A DNA stretch of 64,000 bases. It comes from Odoribacter lunatus (GTDB lineage Bacteria; Bacteroidota; Bacteroidia; Bacteroidales; Marinifilaceae). The DNA is taken from NCBI RefSeq assembly GCF_943193135.1, contig NZ_CALPCZ010000001.1, positions 124,001 to 188,000 on the forward strand, in the 5' to 3' direction. Every line of letters starts with the position of its first letter. The stretch's first letter is position 1. The notes beneath the pieces were generated by a model that did not search any database, was not told the DNA's origin, and saw only the letters and a program-made list of their open reading frames with translations. A program made the position numbers and the translations under genes. Positions 44,782 to 53,427 of this stretch are shown here, one piece after another.

Positions 44782-45711
44782 TTAGAAAAGCAGAGGCTTG
44801 CCGAATTCGTTCGCCTTCATGCCGTTCTGATAGATTTTGTAGATAGCCTCCCGCAGGGATTCGGGTTTGTGTACTTGCAGGGAAAAACCGCGTGCCAGGA
44901 TTTCCAGTTGGAATTCACCGGTAATCTTGACTTTTAGCTTGAAAAATAACCTGTCCTTATCTTTTTCGTTGGGTAGAACCTCTTGCGAGTGGTGGATGGG
45001 TTGGCTTTTCACGTATTCTCCGTCCCACGTATTATATGAAATAATGACTTCTTCCGCTTGGATTTCCTCGTCATTATAGATACCGCAACAATCATGGAAC
45101 ATGGCATTTATATCTATCTCTTTCTTGGGGGGAGCTTTTGAGAGTTCCTGTATGTCCAGAATCCTGTCAAGCCCGAAAGTGGTCAATGGGTCTTTGCCTT
45201 TGATTATTCCCAACAGATACCAGCGGCTGCGCCATTCTTTCAAGGCATAAGGGTATATTTCCCGCTCTGTAATATCGTCTTCTTCGTATTTTTTGTAACG
45301 GATACGTATGGAAGCGTTTTTCTTAATCATTTTCAATAAGGTATGCAGGTGTTCTCTGCCCCGGTAGGGACGCCTTGACGGAAAGACGAAGTGGTTCATC
45401 CCCGTGTCACCTCCTAAAGCATTGAGGAGGTCGAAAGCCTCGAGTACGGCTTCGACGTTTTCCGGGTCCTGTTCTTCATCTTCCGGGAAATGGTAACCTT
45501 TTAAGCGGGAGTAGGAAATGTGAATCCCCAGTTTTCTCAAACCTTGAATATCCCGTTGTAAAGTCCTGTCGGAGATGGCTATGTTGGTGTAACCATGGAA
45601 AGTTAGTTCTTCCTTTATTTTTTCTTGCAGTTCTTTCAGGGTGATTCCTTTGTATGCACGAACCTTACGGATGATAATCAGTGCACGTTGTATTTCTTTG
45701 AGTCCGAACAT
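44782..45711 (-). CDS. WYL-domain transcriptional regulator
   Basis: A 309-residue regulator with an N-terminal helix-turn-helix: residues about 3-70 with ITLKELQEKIKE and RTLQRDIQGLRKLGI as the recognition unit. The WYL domain follows (YALKEWRSRWYLLGIIKG near 158), and a C-terminal WCX-like region. WYL domains often bind nucleic acid or nucleotide signals. The gene is divergent from the DUF6266 pair, 106 bases from its first ATG, so it may control that pair. Its ligand is unknown. Confidence 0.9.
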   Translation of the reverse strand: MFGLKEIQRALIIIRKVRAYKGITLKELQEKIKEELTFHGYTNIAISDRTLQRDIQGLRKLGIHISYSRLKGYHFPEDEEQDPENVEAVLEAFDLLNALGGDTGMNHFVFPSRRPYRGREHLHTLLKMIKKNASIRIRYKKYEEDDITEREIYPYALKEWRSRWYLLGIIKGKDPLTTFGLDRILDIQELSKAPPKKEIDINAMFHDCCGIYNDEEIQAEEVIISYNTWDGEYVKSQPIHHSQEVLPNEKDKDRLFFKLKVKITGEFQLEILARGFSLQVHKPESLREAIYKIYQNGMKANEFGKPLLF

Positions 45712-45817
45712 GATATTTTTTTTACAAATTTAACAATATTTTTCTACTTCACGACATATTTTGGCGGTACTGCTGTTTTTATTTGTACCGAAATTAATAG
45801 TATTAAATTCTTTGGGT

Positions 45818-46483
45818 ATGATTATAACTGAAGAAATACCGTTTTTAGGTTGTTGTTTGGGTACGATAGATAATTTGATTGTCTATAGGTATCGCAATCG
45901 GCGTTGTATTCGGAGAAAGCCTTCAAAGGTGAAGCCGCCTTCGGCACCCGGGCAAGTGGCTCAACAGGAGCGGATGGCATCTATTGCCATTTTCTACCAG
46001 GCATTGAAGGAGGTCGGTATTTACACTTATTGGCAGCGGGCGGCGGAAGGGATGTTGCTGAATGGGTATAATCTGTTGGTGAAAGGCAATTTGCCGGCTT
46101 TTAGCGGTGACGGCAGGATTTGCGATTTTTCAAAACTTCGCCTGACAACGGGGGCGCTGGCGCTGCCGGACGGGTTGCGGGTGAGTAGGGTGGAGGAGGG
46201 CATGTGGACGGTGGCCTGGGAAAATACGCCCAATCAGGTCAATGCCTCGCCGGATGACCGCCTGCAACTCTATGTGATGAGGGACAGTGAGACATTTGCC
46301 GTCAAGCTGTTGGCATGTGGAGAGGTGCGCCGTTGCGACGGGAGAGTGTCGTTCCGCCTGCCCGAAGAATTGAGGGAATACTCTCATTTGTATGTTGCAT
46401 TTTGCTCGCATACGGAAAAAAGATGTAGCGAGAGCAAATATTTTAGTTTAATTTTAAAAAGTATTGATTATGGCTCTTTATGA
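45818..46483 (+). CDS. DUF6266 family protein
   Basis: A 221-residue protein started at ATG 45818 (MIITEEIPFLGC); an upstream in-frame start at 45761 would give an implausible hydrophobic leader. The N-terminal region contains GTIDNLIVYRYRNRRCIRRK and SAPGQVAQQERMASIAIFYQ, typical of DUF6266-type Bacteroidetes proteins. The C-terminal half is a beta-sandwich-like domain (VSRVEEGMWTVAWENT onwards). No function is known. It overlaps the next gene by 14 bases, so translation is coupled. Possible resemblance to phage structural proteins is speculation. Confidence 0.75.
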   Translation: MIITEEIPFLGCCLGTIDNLIVYRYRNRRCIRRKPSKVKPPSAPGQVAQQERMASIAIFYQALKEVGIYTYWQRAAEGMLLNGYNLLVKGNLPAFSGDGRICDFSKLRLTTGALALPDGLRVSRVEEGMWTVAWENTPNQVNASPDDRLQLYVMRDSETFAVKLLACGEVRRCDGRVSFRLPEELREYSHLYVAFCSHTEKRCSESKYFSLILKSIDYGSL

Positions 46484-47102
46484 GACGAGTTTGATTTTCC
46501 GGAGGCTTAAGAAGTCGGCCGGAAAAGCTACTTTTAGTAAATGGCGGGGAATGGATGTGATGAAAGAGAAAATTGTTGAAAATGAATCGAGTACGCCTGC
46601 CCAACAGCGCCAACGCCGTATTTTTACGGAATTGATGGATTGGTGCGGTATATTCGGCGAAGCGGCTGCGCTGGGGTTTCCCACGCGTGCGCGAGTGCAG
46701 ACTCCGGAGAATGCCTTTGCACAGGCAAATGCCGGGGTTGTGACAATGGACGAAGAGGGAGAGGTGGTAGTGGACTATTCCCGTATTGTTTGTTCTAAAG
46801 GTACGCTGGTTGCACCCGAGGTAACGATGACCGTTGGTGATGAAAAGGAAAGTTTGACGTTCCTTCATGTTGCAGATGAGAATGGTTACCACAAGTATGC
46901 TACCGACTGCCTTTATGCCGTTATTCTGGAAAAGGAACGGAAAGAGGTGCAGGTGCATGAGTTGAATGAGCGCAAGGATGCTACTCCTGTGACGGTGATG
47001 CTGAAAGAGGGTTGGGATACGGAGAATCTTTGTGTCTACGTCTTTTATCTCCGCCAGGACGGTAAGCGTGCTTCCGCAACCAGGTATGTAAAGATTGCTT
47101 GA
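46470..47102 (+). CDS. DUF6266 family protein, second copy
   Basis: A 210-residue paralogue beginning MALYETSLIFRRLKKSAG at ATG 46470, inside the end of the previous gene. It shows the family pattern STPAQQRQRRIFTELMDWCG near residue 42 and a C-terminal strand-rich domain ending RASATRYVKIA. Sequence divergence from its neighbour suggests an old duplication or two different subunits rather than a recent copy. The pair sits opposite a WYL regulator and is followed by a strong terminator. Function unknown. Confidence 0.75.
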   Translation: MALYETSLIFRRLKKSAGKATFSKWRGMDVMKEKIVENESSTPAQQRQRRIFTELMDWCGIFGEAAALGFPTRARVQTPENAFAQANAGVVTMDEEGEVVVDYSRIVCSKGTLVAPEVTMTVGDEKESLTFLHVADENGYHKYATDCLYAVILEKERKEVQVHELNERKDATPVTVMLKEGWDTENLCVYVFYLRQDGKRASATRYVKIA

Positions 47103-47111
47103 GTGTAAGTA

Positions 47112-47142
47112 AAAATAGCTGCTTTTTAAAAGCAGCTATTTT
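47112..47142 (+). terminator. Terminator after the DUF6266 pair
   Basis: A 15-base-pair nearly perfect palindrome (AAAATAGCTGCTTTT / AAAAGCAGCTATTTT) with a terminal T-run. It also faces the tRNA-Asp gene and can stop that transcript. Confidence 0.88.
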
Positions 47143-47154
47143 CTTGATTTTCAG

Positions 47155-47228
47155 CGGTGTGGACGGGACTCGAACCCGCGACCCCAGGCGTGACAGGCCT
47201 GTATTCTAACCAGCTGAACTACCACACC
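47155..47228 (-). tRNA. tRNA-Asp (GTC)
   Basis: A 74-base cloverleaf. Acceptor arms are GGTGTGG/CCACACC with G as discriminator base, the D-arm region is AGTTCAGCTGGTTAGAA, the anticodon loop reads CTGTCAC (GTC) and the T-arm contains GGTTCGAGTCC. CCA is not encoded. It lies between the DUF6266 pair terminator and the S9 peptidase gene, which runs in the same direction. Confidence 0.96.
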
Positions 47229-47319
47229 GGATTTTGAAGAACGATTGTTATTCAGTAGCGGTGCAAATGTAGAATCTTTTTTTTGAATTATTACATTTTC
47301 TCGGGATAAAAGTAAAAAA

Positions 47320-49398
47320 TTACTTCAGCCATTTGTCCAGCCAGGCTTTGAATGTGCGTTGCCAGAGTATGCCGTCCTGACATCCGGTGACCCAATGGCA
47401 TTCTTCCGGGAAATAGAGGTATTGTGCCGGAATGCCCCGCATGCGTGCGGCGTTAAAGGCCGACATGCCTTGGGAGACATCGATGCGGTAGTCTTTCTGG
47501 CCGTGTATAACCAGAATAGGCGTGTCCCAGTTGCCGACGAATTTGTGGGGAGAATTGGCGAACGTCCGTTGGGCGGTTTTATTGTTCTTGTCCCAGGGGG
47601 CGCCGCCCATATCCCAGTTGGCAAACCACATTTCTTCCGTTTCGCAGTATTGCGACTCTAGGTCGAAGATACCGCAGTGGGCGATAAATGCCTTGAAACG
47701 TTTATTGTGGTGTCCCGCTAAATAGTATACGGAATAGCCGCCATAGGAAGCCCCTACGCAGCCTAAGCGGTTTTCATCGATGTAGGGCTCTTTCTTCGCA
47801 TCGTCAATAGCTGAAAGATAATCCTTGATATTTTGTCCGGAATAGTCTCCGCTGATTTGTTCCAGCCATTCTTGTCCGAAACCGGGAAGGCCGCGTCTGT
47901 TCGGGGCCACGATGATGTAGCCGTTGGCAGCCATTTGCTGGAAATTCCACCGGTAGCTCCAGAACTGGCTGACGGTACTCTGCGGTCCGCCTTCGCAATA
48001 GAGGATTGCCGGATATTTCTTCGCCGGATCGAAGTGGGGGGGATATATCATCCATACCAGCATGTTTTTGTTATCCGTGGTTTTCACCCATCTCTTTTCC
48101 ACTTTCCCCATCGTCAGCTGATCCAGCAACGGCTTGTTCACAAACGAAATCTCTTCGTCCCTGCCGTCCTGCAAGCTGACTTTGTAAATTTCCTCCGGTT
48201 TGCTCATGGACACCTTGGTGGCAATCAAGGCGTTGTCCGTCGGGAAAACGGCGGTATAGTTATGAATGCCTTCCGTCAGTTTCCGGATTTTCCCGTCATT
48301 CAGCGTCAGGGCATAAATTTCGTCCGTCGCGTGTCGGTCCGAGATGAACCACAGCGTATTGTTGTCGTTGCCCCAGGCCAGCTGTCCGACGCTCTGATCG
48401 AAATTTTTGGTATACTCTTTCTTTTCGCCTGTTTCCAGGTTCATAACGAAAAGCCTGTTTTTGTCGGCTTCATAGCCGTCCCGTTCCATGCTTTCCCAGG
48501 CCATCCGTTTCCCGTCGGGAGAAATGACCGGATTGTTGTCATAGCCCATCATCCCTTCCGTCAGGTTGCGGGTTTCCCCGTTTTCCGTATCATAGGAGTA
48601 TAGATCGGTATTGGTGGAAAGGGCATACTCTATGCCGTATTTCTTGCGGCACGTATAGATTAGCTTTTTCCCGTCCTTCGTCCATGCCAGCTGTTCGGTG
48701 CCGCCCCAGGGCCGTACGGGAGATTCCCATTTCTCGCCTTCCATAATATCCTTGCCTCCTGTGATGGTCTTGCCGGGAGTATAGTCTGCAATGAAAAGGT
48801 GGGTATAGGCTTCAACCCAGTCGTTCCAGTGGCGGTAAAATTGGTCGTTGATAATCCGGGCCTTCGCTTTCGGGAGGTCAGGATGCAGGTCTTCGACGGT
48901 AGGTTCGAGGCGGACATCTTTACAGAACACGATTTTACTCATGTCGGGTGCATAGACATATCCGTTGATACCGTTTTCTATATCGGTGATTTGCCGCGGG
49001 GAAGTTCCGTCCGGATTCATTTCCCACAACTGGCCGTTGGCGATGTAAGTGATTTTTTGTCCGTCCGGTGTCCATTTCACTTCGGATTCATTTACTGCCG
49101 TATTGGTAATTTGTACGGATTGGTTGTTGCTCAAATCCATGACATAAATATCGCTGTACGAGCGGTCTTCTTCCTTGTTGAAATAAGTTACCGTATACAC
49201 CAACCTGGATTGGTCGGGAGAAAGGGAAACATTGCCGATTCTTCCGAATGACCATAACACTTCCGGAGTCATGACATCGGAAGTCAGTTTTTGCAGAGGT
49301 GTCTTGTAACTTTTACCTGCCGCTTCGGCTGCTTTTTTATTATCACAGGCCATAAGGGATAATAATAAGATTAAAACGGGATAAACAATGGGTTTCAT
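47320..49398 (-). CDS. S9 family peptidase lipoprotein, DPP5-like
   Basis: A 692-residue envelope serine peptidase. The signal carries a lipobox (LLLSLMACDN, Cys at about 18). A beta-propeller of WD/TolB-like repeats (VKWTPDGQKITYIANGQLW and similar) occupies residues about 45-430. The catalytic alpha/beta domain shows GASYGGYSVYYL with Ser at about 556, Asp in VIHGQKDYRIDVS at about 643 and His in FPEECHWVTG at about 675. This layout matches Porphyromonas DPP5, which releases dipeptides from peptides. The gene lies 21 bases after recA on the same strand. Confidence 0.9.
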   Translation of the reverse strand: MKPIVYPVLILLLSLMACDNKKAAEAAGKSYKTPLQKLTSDVMTPEVLWSFGRIGNVSLSPDQSRLVYTVTYFNKEEDRSYSDIYVMDLSNNQSVQITNTAVNESEVKWTPDGQKITYIANGQLWEMNPDGTSPRQITDIENGINGYVYAPDMSKIVFCKDVRLEPTVEDLHPDLPKAKARIINDQFYRHWNDWVEAYTHLFIADYTPGKTITGGKDIMEGEKWESPVRPWGGTEQLAWTKDGKKLIYTCRKKYGIEYALSTNTDLYSYDTENGETRNLTEGMMGYDNNPVISPDGKRMAWESMERDGYEADKNRLFVMNLETGEKKEYTKNFDQSVGQLAWGNDNNTLWFISDRHATDEIYALTLNDGKIRKLTEGIHNYTAVFPTDNALIATKVSMSKPEEIYKVSLQDGRDEEISFVNKPLLDQLTMGKVEKRWVKTTDNKNMLVWMIYPPHFDPAKKYPAILYCEGGPQSTVSQFWSYRWNFQQMAANGYIIVAPNRRGLPGFGQEWLEQISGDYSGQNIKDYLSAIDDAKKEPYIDENRLGCVGASYGGYSVYYLAGHHNKRFKAFIAHCGIFDLESQYCETEEMWFANWDMGGAPWDKNNKTAQRTFANSPHKFVGNWDTPILVIHGQKDYRIDVSQGMSAFNAARMRGIPAQYLYFPEECHWVTGCQDGILWQRTFKAWLDKWLK

Positions 49399-49419
49399 AT
49401 AAACTTTGTTGTTACTAGA

Positions 49420-50460
49420 TTAGTCTTCCGTTATTTCGCCTTCCGGTTCATGATATTCGGAACCGTTCATGGCAGCGACGATTTTCTGCCGGATCTCGTC
49501 TGCCAGTTCCGGATTGTCCATAATCAGCTGGCGGACCGTTTCGCGTCCCTGTCCCAGTTTGCTGTCGCCGTATGAAAACCAGCTTCCGCTCTTCTTGATA
49601 ATATTATACTCTACGCCCAAGTCCACGATCTCTCCGGAGATGGAGATGCCTTCTCCGTACATGATGTCGAATTCGGCTTTGCGGAAGGGGGGAGCTACTT
49701 TGTTCTTCACCACTTTCACGCGGGTGTGGTTGCCTAAAATATCCTCTCCGTCTTTGATAGGCCCGATTTTGCGTATGTCCAGACGTACAGAGGAGTAAAA
49801 TTTCAAGGCGTTTCCACCGGTAGTTGTTTCCGGATTTCCGAACATAACGCCGATTTTGTCTCTTAACTGGTTGATAAAAATGCAGCAGGTGTTGGTCTTG
49901 CTGATTGTTCCGGTCAATTTCCGCAAAGCCTGGGACATCAAACGGGCTTGCAACCCCATGACGCTGTCGCCCATTTCACCTTCGATTTCAGCCTTGGGTG
50001 TCAGGGCGGCCACAGAGTCGATGACGATGATGTCGATAGCGGCGGATCGGATGAGCTGATCGGCGATTTCGAGTGCCTGCTCGCCGTTGTCCGGTTGGGA
50101 GATAAACAGATTCTCGGTGTCTACGCCCAATTTTTCGGCATAAGAACGGTCGAAAGCATGTTCCGCGTCGATGATGGCGGCAATGCCTCCCTGTTTTTGC
50201 GCTTCGGCGATAGCGTGTATCGCCAGCGTGGTTTTACCGGAAGATTCCGGTCCGTAAATCTCGATCACCCGGCCTTTGGGATATCCGCCTACGCCTAACG
50301 CCTTGTCCAGTGCGATAGAGCCGGAGGGGATAACCGGAATATCCTCCACTTCATTGTCACCCAATTTCATGATACTTCCTTTCCCGAAGTTCTTTTCGAT
50401 TTTGTCGAGCGTTAATTGAAGTGCCTTTAATTTGTCCTGGTTAATTTCTTTTGAAGCCAT
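49420..50460 (-). CDS. recA: Recombinase RecA
   Basis: Forms filaments on single-stranded DNA for strand exchange and the SOS signal. The 346-residue protein has Walker [16 protein letters not shown] at about residues 69-83, the Walker B region [20 protein letters not shown], the LLSRKLTG-type loop L1 area ([17 protein letters not shown]) and [15 protein letters not shown]. The C-terminus is acidic (EPEGEITED). It follows the bcp gene by 2 bases and so shares a promoter with a peroxiredoxin, an arrangement seen in other Bacteroidales. Confidence 0.97.
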   Translation of the reverse strand: MASKEINQDKLKALQLTLDKIEKNFGKGSIMKLGDNEVEDIPVIPSGSIALDKALGVGGYPKGRVIEIYGPESSGKTTLAIHAIAEAQKQGGIAAIIDAEHAFDRSYAEKLGVDTENLFISQPDNGEQALEIADQLIRSAAIDIIVIDSVAALTPKAEIEGEMGDSVMGLQARLMSQALRKLTGTISKTNTCCIFINQLRDKIGVMFGNPETTTGGNALKFYSSVRLDIRKIGPIKDGEDILGNHTRVKVVKNKVAPPFRKAEFDIMYGEGISISGEIVDLGVEYNIIKKSGSWFSYGDSKLGQGRETVRQLIMDNPELADEIRQKIVAAMNGSEYHEPEGEITED

Positions 50461-50462
50461 TT

Positions 50463-50918
50463 CTACTTATTAATAATTTGGTTAACATGATTTTTCGTAT
50501 CTACTTTCGTAATGATGTGCCGGATGACTCCTGCTTCATCGATGATAAAAGTGGTGCGCAGCACACCCATGTATTTTCGTCCGTACATGGACTTCTCCGC
50601 CCAGACGCCATAAGTTTCCAGTATCTTTTTCTCTGTATCTGCGATTAGATTAAAGGAGAGATTGTATTTCGCAATAAACTTCAGGTGCGAAGCGGGTGAG
50701 TCGGGACTGACACCGACGACTTCGTAGCCTGAGGCGGTCAGCTGTGCGTAATTGTCGTTCAGATTGCAGGCTTCTGCCGTGCAGCCCGACGTATTGTCCT
50801 TGGGATAAAAATAGAGTATCAGTTTTTTCCCTTTGTAATTATTCAGGGAAATTTTTTCCCCGTCCTGATTGATTCCCTCGAAATAGGGAGCTTTTTCGCC
50901 TTCTTTCAATAATGCCAT
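50463..50918 (-). CDS. bcp: Peroxiredoxin Bcp (PrxQ-type thiol peroxidase)
   Basis: A 151-residue thiol peroxidase of usual length. The active site is [19 protein letters not shown], with peroxidatic Cys at about 45 and a possible resolving Cys five residues later, the PrxQ-type spacing. The segment [18 protein letters not shown] follows. It reduces hydrogen peroxide and organic hydroperoxides using thioredoxin. It is the first gene of the bcp-recA transcript. Confidence 0.95.
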   Translation of the reverse strand: MALLKEGEKAPYFEGINQDGEKISLNNYKGKKLILYFYPKDNTSGCTAEACNLNDNYAQLTASGYEVVGVSPDSPASHLKFIAKYNLSFNLIADTEKKILETYGVWAEKSMYGRKYMGVLRTTFIIDEAGVIRHIITKVDTKNHVNQIINK

Positions 50919-50980
50919 GATGTGTAAATTATTGCAACATACCTTCTTCTGTTCCTAGGATAAAGAATCACCACCTCATA

Positions 50981-50988
50981 CAAAAGTA
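50981..50988 (-). promoter_or_regulatory. Candidate -7 box of bcp-recA
   Basis: Minus-strand TACTTTTG matches TAnnTTTG, 62 bases before the bcp ATG. The -33 region (TTTC) is weak. Confidence 0.48.
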
Positions 50989-51042
50989 CGAATATTTTAT
51001 TTGAAATCGATGGATGTGGAGAGAATACTTTAAATTGGAAGA

Positions 51043-51097
51043 AAAAAATCGACCATTTTACAGTACTCCGTTATAGGCGGAATAAAGTAAAATGGTC
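51043..51097 (-). terminator. Terminator of the three-gene accessory operon
   Basis: GACCATTTTAC (51051-51061) pairs perfectly with GTAAAATGGTC (51087-51097). On the minus strand it is followed by GATTTTTTTC, so it ends the transcript carrying the 51162-53370 genes. Confidence 0.85.
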
Positions 51098-51161
51098 GTC
51101 AGTCGAATTTTTAAATACTTATTCTATGAGTATTTTGTCATTGAGATATATAAGAAATAAT

Positions 51162-51332
51162 TTATTTTTTCCATTCTTGTGGAGTAATTTTGGAAATAAT
51201 ATAATTCCCGATTTTCCGTTCCATACCACTTCGAGTAGTAGGAATACCTGTTTTGGCTGCAATTTTTTGCTTTAATCCGCTAATTCCGATAGCTCTCTTC
51301 AATGAGAAACTCAAGCCTTTGATGAATGCCAT
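51162..51332 (-). CDS. 56-residue basic protein of unknown function
   Basis: A short gene starting two bases after the stop of the upstream SH3-lipoprotein gene. It encodes a Lys/Arg-rich 56-residue protein (MAFIKGLSFSLKRAIGISGL at the start, then KIAAKTGIPTTRSGMERKIG and a C-terminal TPQEWKK). It has no signal peptide or clear membrane helix. Codon-clean reading, tight coupling and the terminator directly downstream support a real gene. No family is recognised; the GIPTT-x-G-x-x-RKIG part looks like a conserved motif and could bind nucleic acid, but this is only a guess. Confidence 0.68.
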   Translation of the reverse strand: MAFIKGLSFSLKRAIGISGLKQKIAAKTGIPTTRSGMERKIGNYIISKITPQEWKK

Positions 51333-51334
51333 GA

Positions 51335-52213
51335 TTAATACGGTAAATTAATAATGAATAATTCGAATAAAATATTTTCTAATAATTGGTAAAGCACATA
51401 TAACAATCCTAATATCATAACAACAGCAGGAATAAATCCCCACGGATTCATGGCTATTAATGCTTTAGATAATGCTGATACTAAAACAAAACCAATTCCT
51501 ACGACAACAAAAATAATGACAGCCAGGGTAATACCTAATGATTCAAAAATGCCAAGTGAGAAAAATACATTTTCGTTTGCAGATAATAATTCTCGATAGA
51601 TATATCCCTCAACTATTCTGCAATTATCATCTGTTGTAAAGCATTTTACCCATTTTGGATTCTCTGAATAATCGTCAATAACAACAGACTGTCCTGCCTT
51701 GACTTTACCTATTATCGGATAATTTTCTCCCATATCTTCCCTGATATTTATGCTTTTTATTGTGCTATCTCGTATAGTTGCCAATTTTAGATTTTCTCCT
51801 TTGATATTTGCCCAATTAAAAGATAATTTATCTCCTTTAAGTGTTTCTCGAATATAAAATGTATCAACAACCATTCCGGAAGGTTGTAATAAATGAAGAT
51901 TCTCCATGTAATTATGATAATATGGAGAAGAATTTTTGCATTCAAATGTTGCAACTACACCTGGAATCCCATTACATTTTACATTTTTTTTCTTTTTTAA
52001 TTTCAAAAATAGATTAGGATTTTTTTCTAATACTTCTGCATATATCTTTAATTTAGCATGATCACCAGGATAAATATATTTTGAAGCTGCATTAATTTCA
52101 CGAGCATTCATACGTGATAAGAATTTCTTAACCTTACGACCATCATTACTACACGAGCTAAGTGAAATTACGCAACAAATGCAGATGAGTAATTTTATGA
52201 ATATCAGTTTCAT
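51335..52213 (-). CDS. Lipoprotein with bacterial SH3-like domain and C-terminal membrane helices
   Basis: A 292-residue protein with lipobox ISLSSCSND (Cys at about 21). The region about residues 155-210 (INIREDMGENYPIIGKVKAG onwards to VEGYIYRELL) fits a bacterial SH3-type domain, often binding peptidoglycan or peptides. Two hydrophobic helices follow at about 222-245 and 255-285, so the C-terminus is membrane embedded, an unusual pairing with lipidation. It is 29 bases downstream of the four-CxxCxGxG gene. Function unknown. The gene is AT-rich compared with recA beside it. Confidence 0.7.
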   Translation of the reverse strand: MKLIFIKLLICICCVISLSSCSNDGRKVKKFLSRMNAREINAASKYIYPGDHAKLKIYAEVLEKNPNLFLKLKKKKNVKCNGIPGVVATFECKNSSPYYHNYMENLHLLQPSGMVVDTFYIRETLKGDKLSFNWANIKGENLKLATIRDSTIKSINIREDMGENYPIIGKVKAGQSVVIDDYSENPKWVKCFTTDDNCRIVEGYIYRELLSANENVFFSLGIFESLGITLAVIIFVVVGIGFVLVSALSKALIAMNPWGFIPAVVMILGLLYVLYQLLENILFELFIINLPY

Positions 52214-52242
52214 CTTGATTTTTTTTATTTGTTTTGGAATAA

Positions 52243-53370
52243 TTATTTGAATAGTTTATAGAAGAGGTATTTCAAAGTACCGGTTCCTTTTAGTTTTTCT
52301 GGTTTATCCAAACTAATATAAATAGATTCTTCGTCGTATGGCAAAAGATAAATAGTCATCGAATCTTTTTCGAATATGTTAATTTTTAATCGAGTAATAG
52401 GTACTAAATAATGTATTTCTTGTTGACAAATTAAATCACTTCCGGATGTAAATCGTCCAAACATTTTAAAGCCCTTTTCTGCGTTTTTATTATTTTGTTC
52501 ATAGTAATCACGTATTTTGTTTGCTTCCATTTCTTGAATAATTTGTTGAGAATTATCTACAATAACCTCTTTCCTGTTCTTTTTCAAAAAACGAATCGTT
52601 TCTTGATTATTAAATACTTTGTAAAGTCTAGTGTCGTCATTGCACATTCCTATATGAGTTCTCCATGTATGTTTGCAAGTAGGCACAATCCTTTGTAAAT
52701 AGACTTCTTTTACGGATTTTACGACAGAATAATGTGGAGCAAAAATTTCTATTTTTCCTTGTCCATTACATTCTGGACAATTGATTTTACCATATCCTTG
52801 ACATTCTGAACAATGTCCTGTTTTTATTCTTTTTTCACCGGAGGCATAATATCCATCTGTATATTGCTCGCGTCCGGAACCTCCGCATACGGGACATTTT
52901 ATTTTCCCTTCTCCATTGCAATTTGTACACAATACATAAGGTTCTTCATATTGTCTTTTATTAACTACAGAAAATCTACATTCGCCTTCTAAGCCTTCCC
53001 TAAAATATTGATCATTATATGACTCCAAGAAATCAAGACAATAATCTATATTTTCTGGTGCATCGTTGATTACCGGAATCTCCTCATTTATGGTTTGTGT
53101 AAAAACATCCTTGTCACGTTTACAATAAGTATTTAAATAATAACTGACCAACATTTGACCTTGTTCTATTTCTGTCTTACGAATAATTTTGTCAAGAATA
53201 TTGATAGTATGTCTTTGTTTCTTTCCTAATAAATTACCTTCTTTTAATAATGCTTCTTTTATTTGAGTGATTGATTCATTTTGTTGTGTATCAGTCGTAT
53301 ACGGTATTTCAATAATCCTATTCCTTGAAAATGCGTACCCTGGAATTTCCTTTAAATAAACCTTTTTCAT
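52243..53370 (-). CDS. Protein with DnaJ-type cysteine-rich zinc-binding centre, no J domain
   Basis: A 375-residue cytoplasmic-looking protein. Four CxxCxGxG repeats occur between about residues 147 and 207 (CTNCNGEG, CPVCGGSG, CSECQGYG, CPECNGQG), the hallmark of the DnaJ zinc centre that binds two zinc ions and unfolded protein. No HPD J-domain is present. Flanking N- and C-terminal parts match nothing recognised. It is the promoter-proximal gene of the operon with the SH3 lipoprotein and 56-residue protein. A chaperone-like or scaffold role is inferred only from the zinc centre. Confidence 0.78.
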   Translation of the reverse strand: MKKVYLKEIPGYAFSRNRIIEIPYTTDTQQNESITQIKEALLKEGNLLGKKQRHTINILDKIIRKTEIEQGQMLVSYYLNTYCKRDKDVFTQTINEEIPVINDAPENIDYCLDFLESYNDQYFREGLEGECRFSVVNKRQYEEPYVLCTNCNGEGKIKCPVCGGSGREQYTDGYYASGEKRIKTGHCSECQGYGKINCPECNGQGKIEIFAPHYSVVKSVKEVYLQRIVPTCKHTWRTHIGMCNDDTRLYKVFNNQETIRFLKKNRKEVIVDNSQQIIQEMEANKIRDYYEQNNKNAEKGFKMFGRFTSGSDLICQQEIHYLVPITRLKINIFEKDSMTIYLLPYDEESIYISLDKPEKLKGTGTLKYLFYKLFK

Positions 53371-53427
53371 AATACTTTATTTAATTGTTTTATTATTAAG
53401 ATCTTATTTTTCTATCATATTGTTTGC

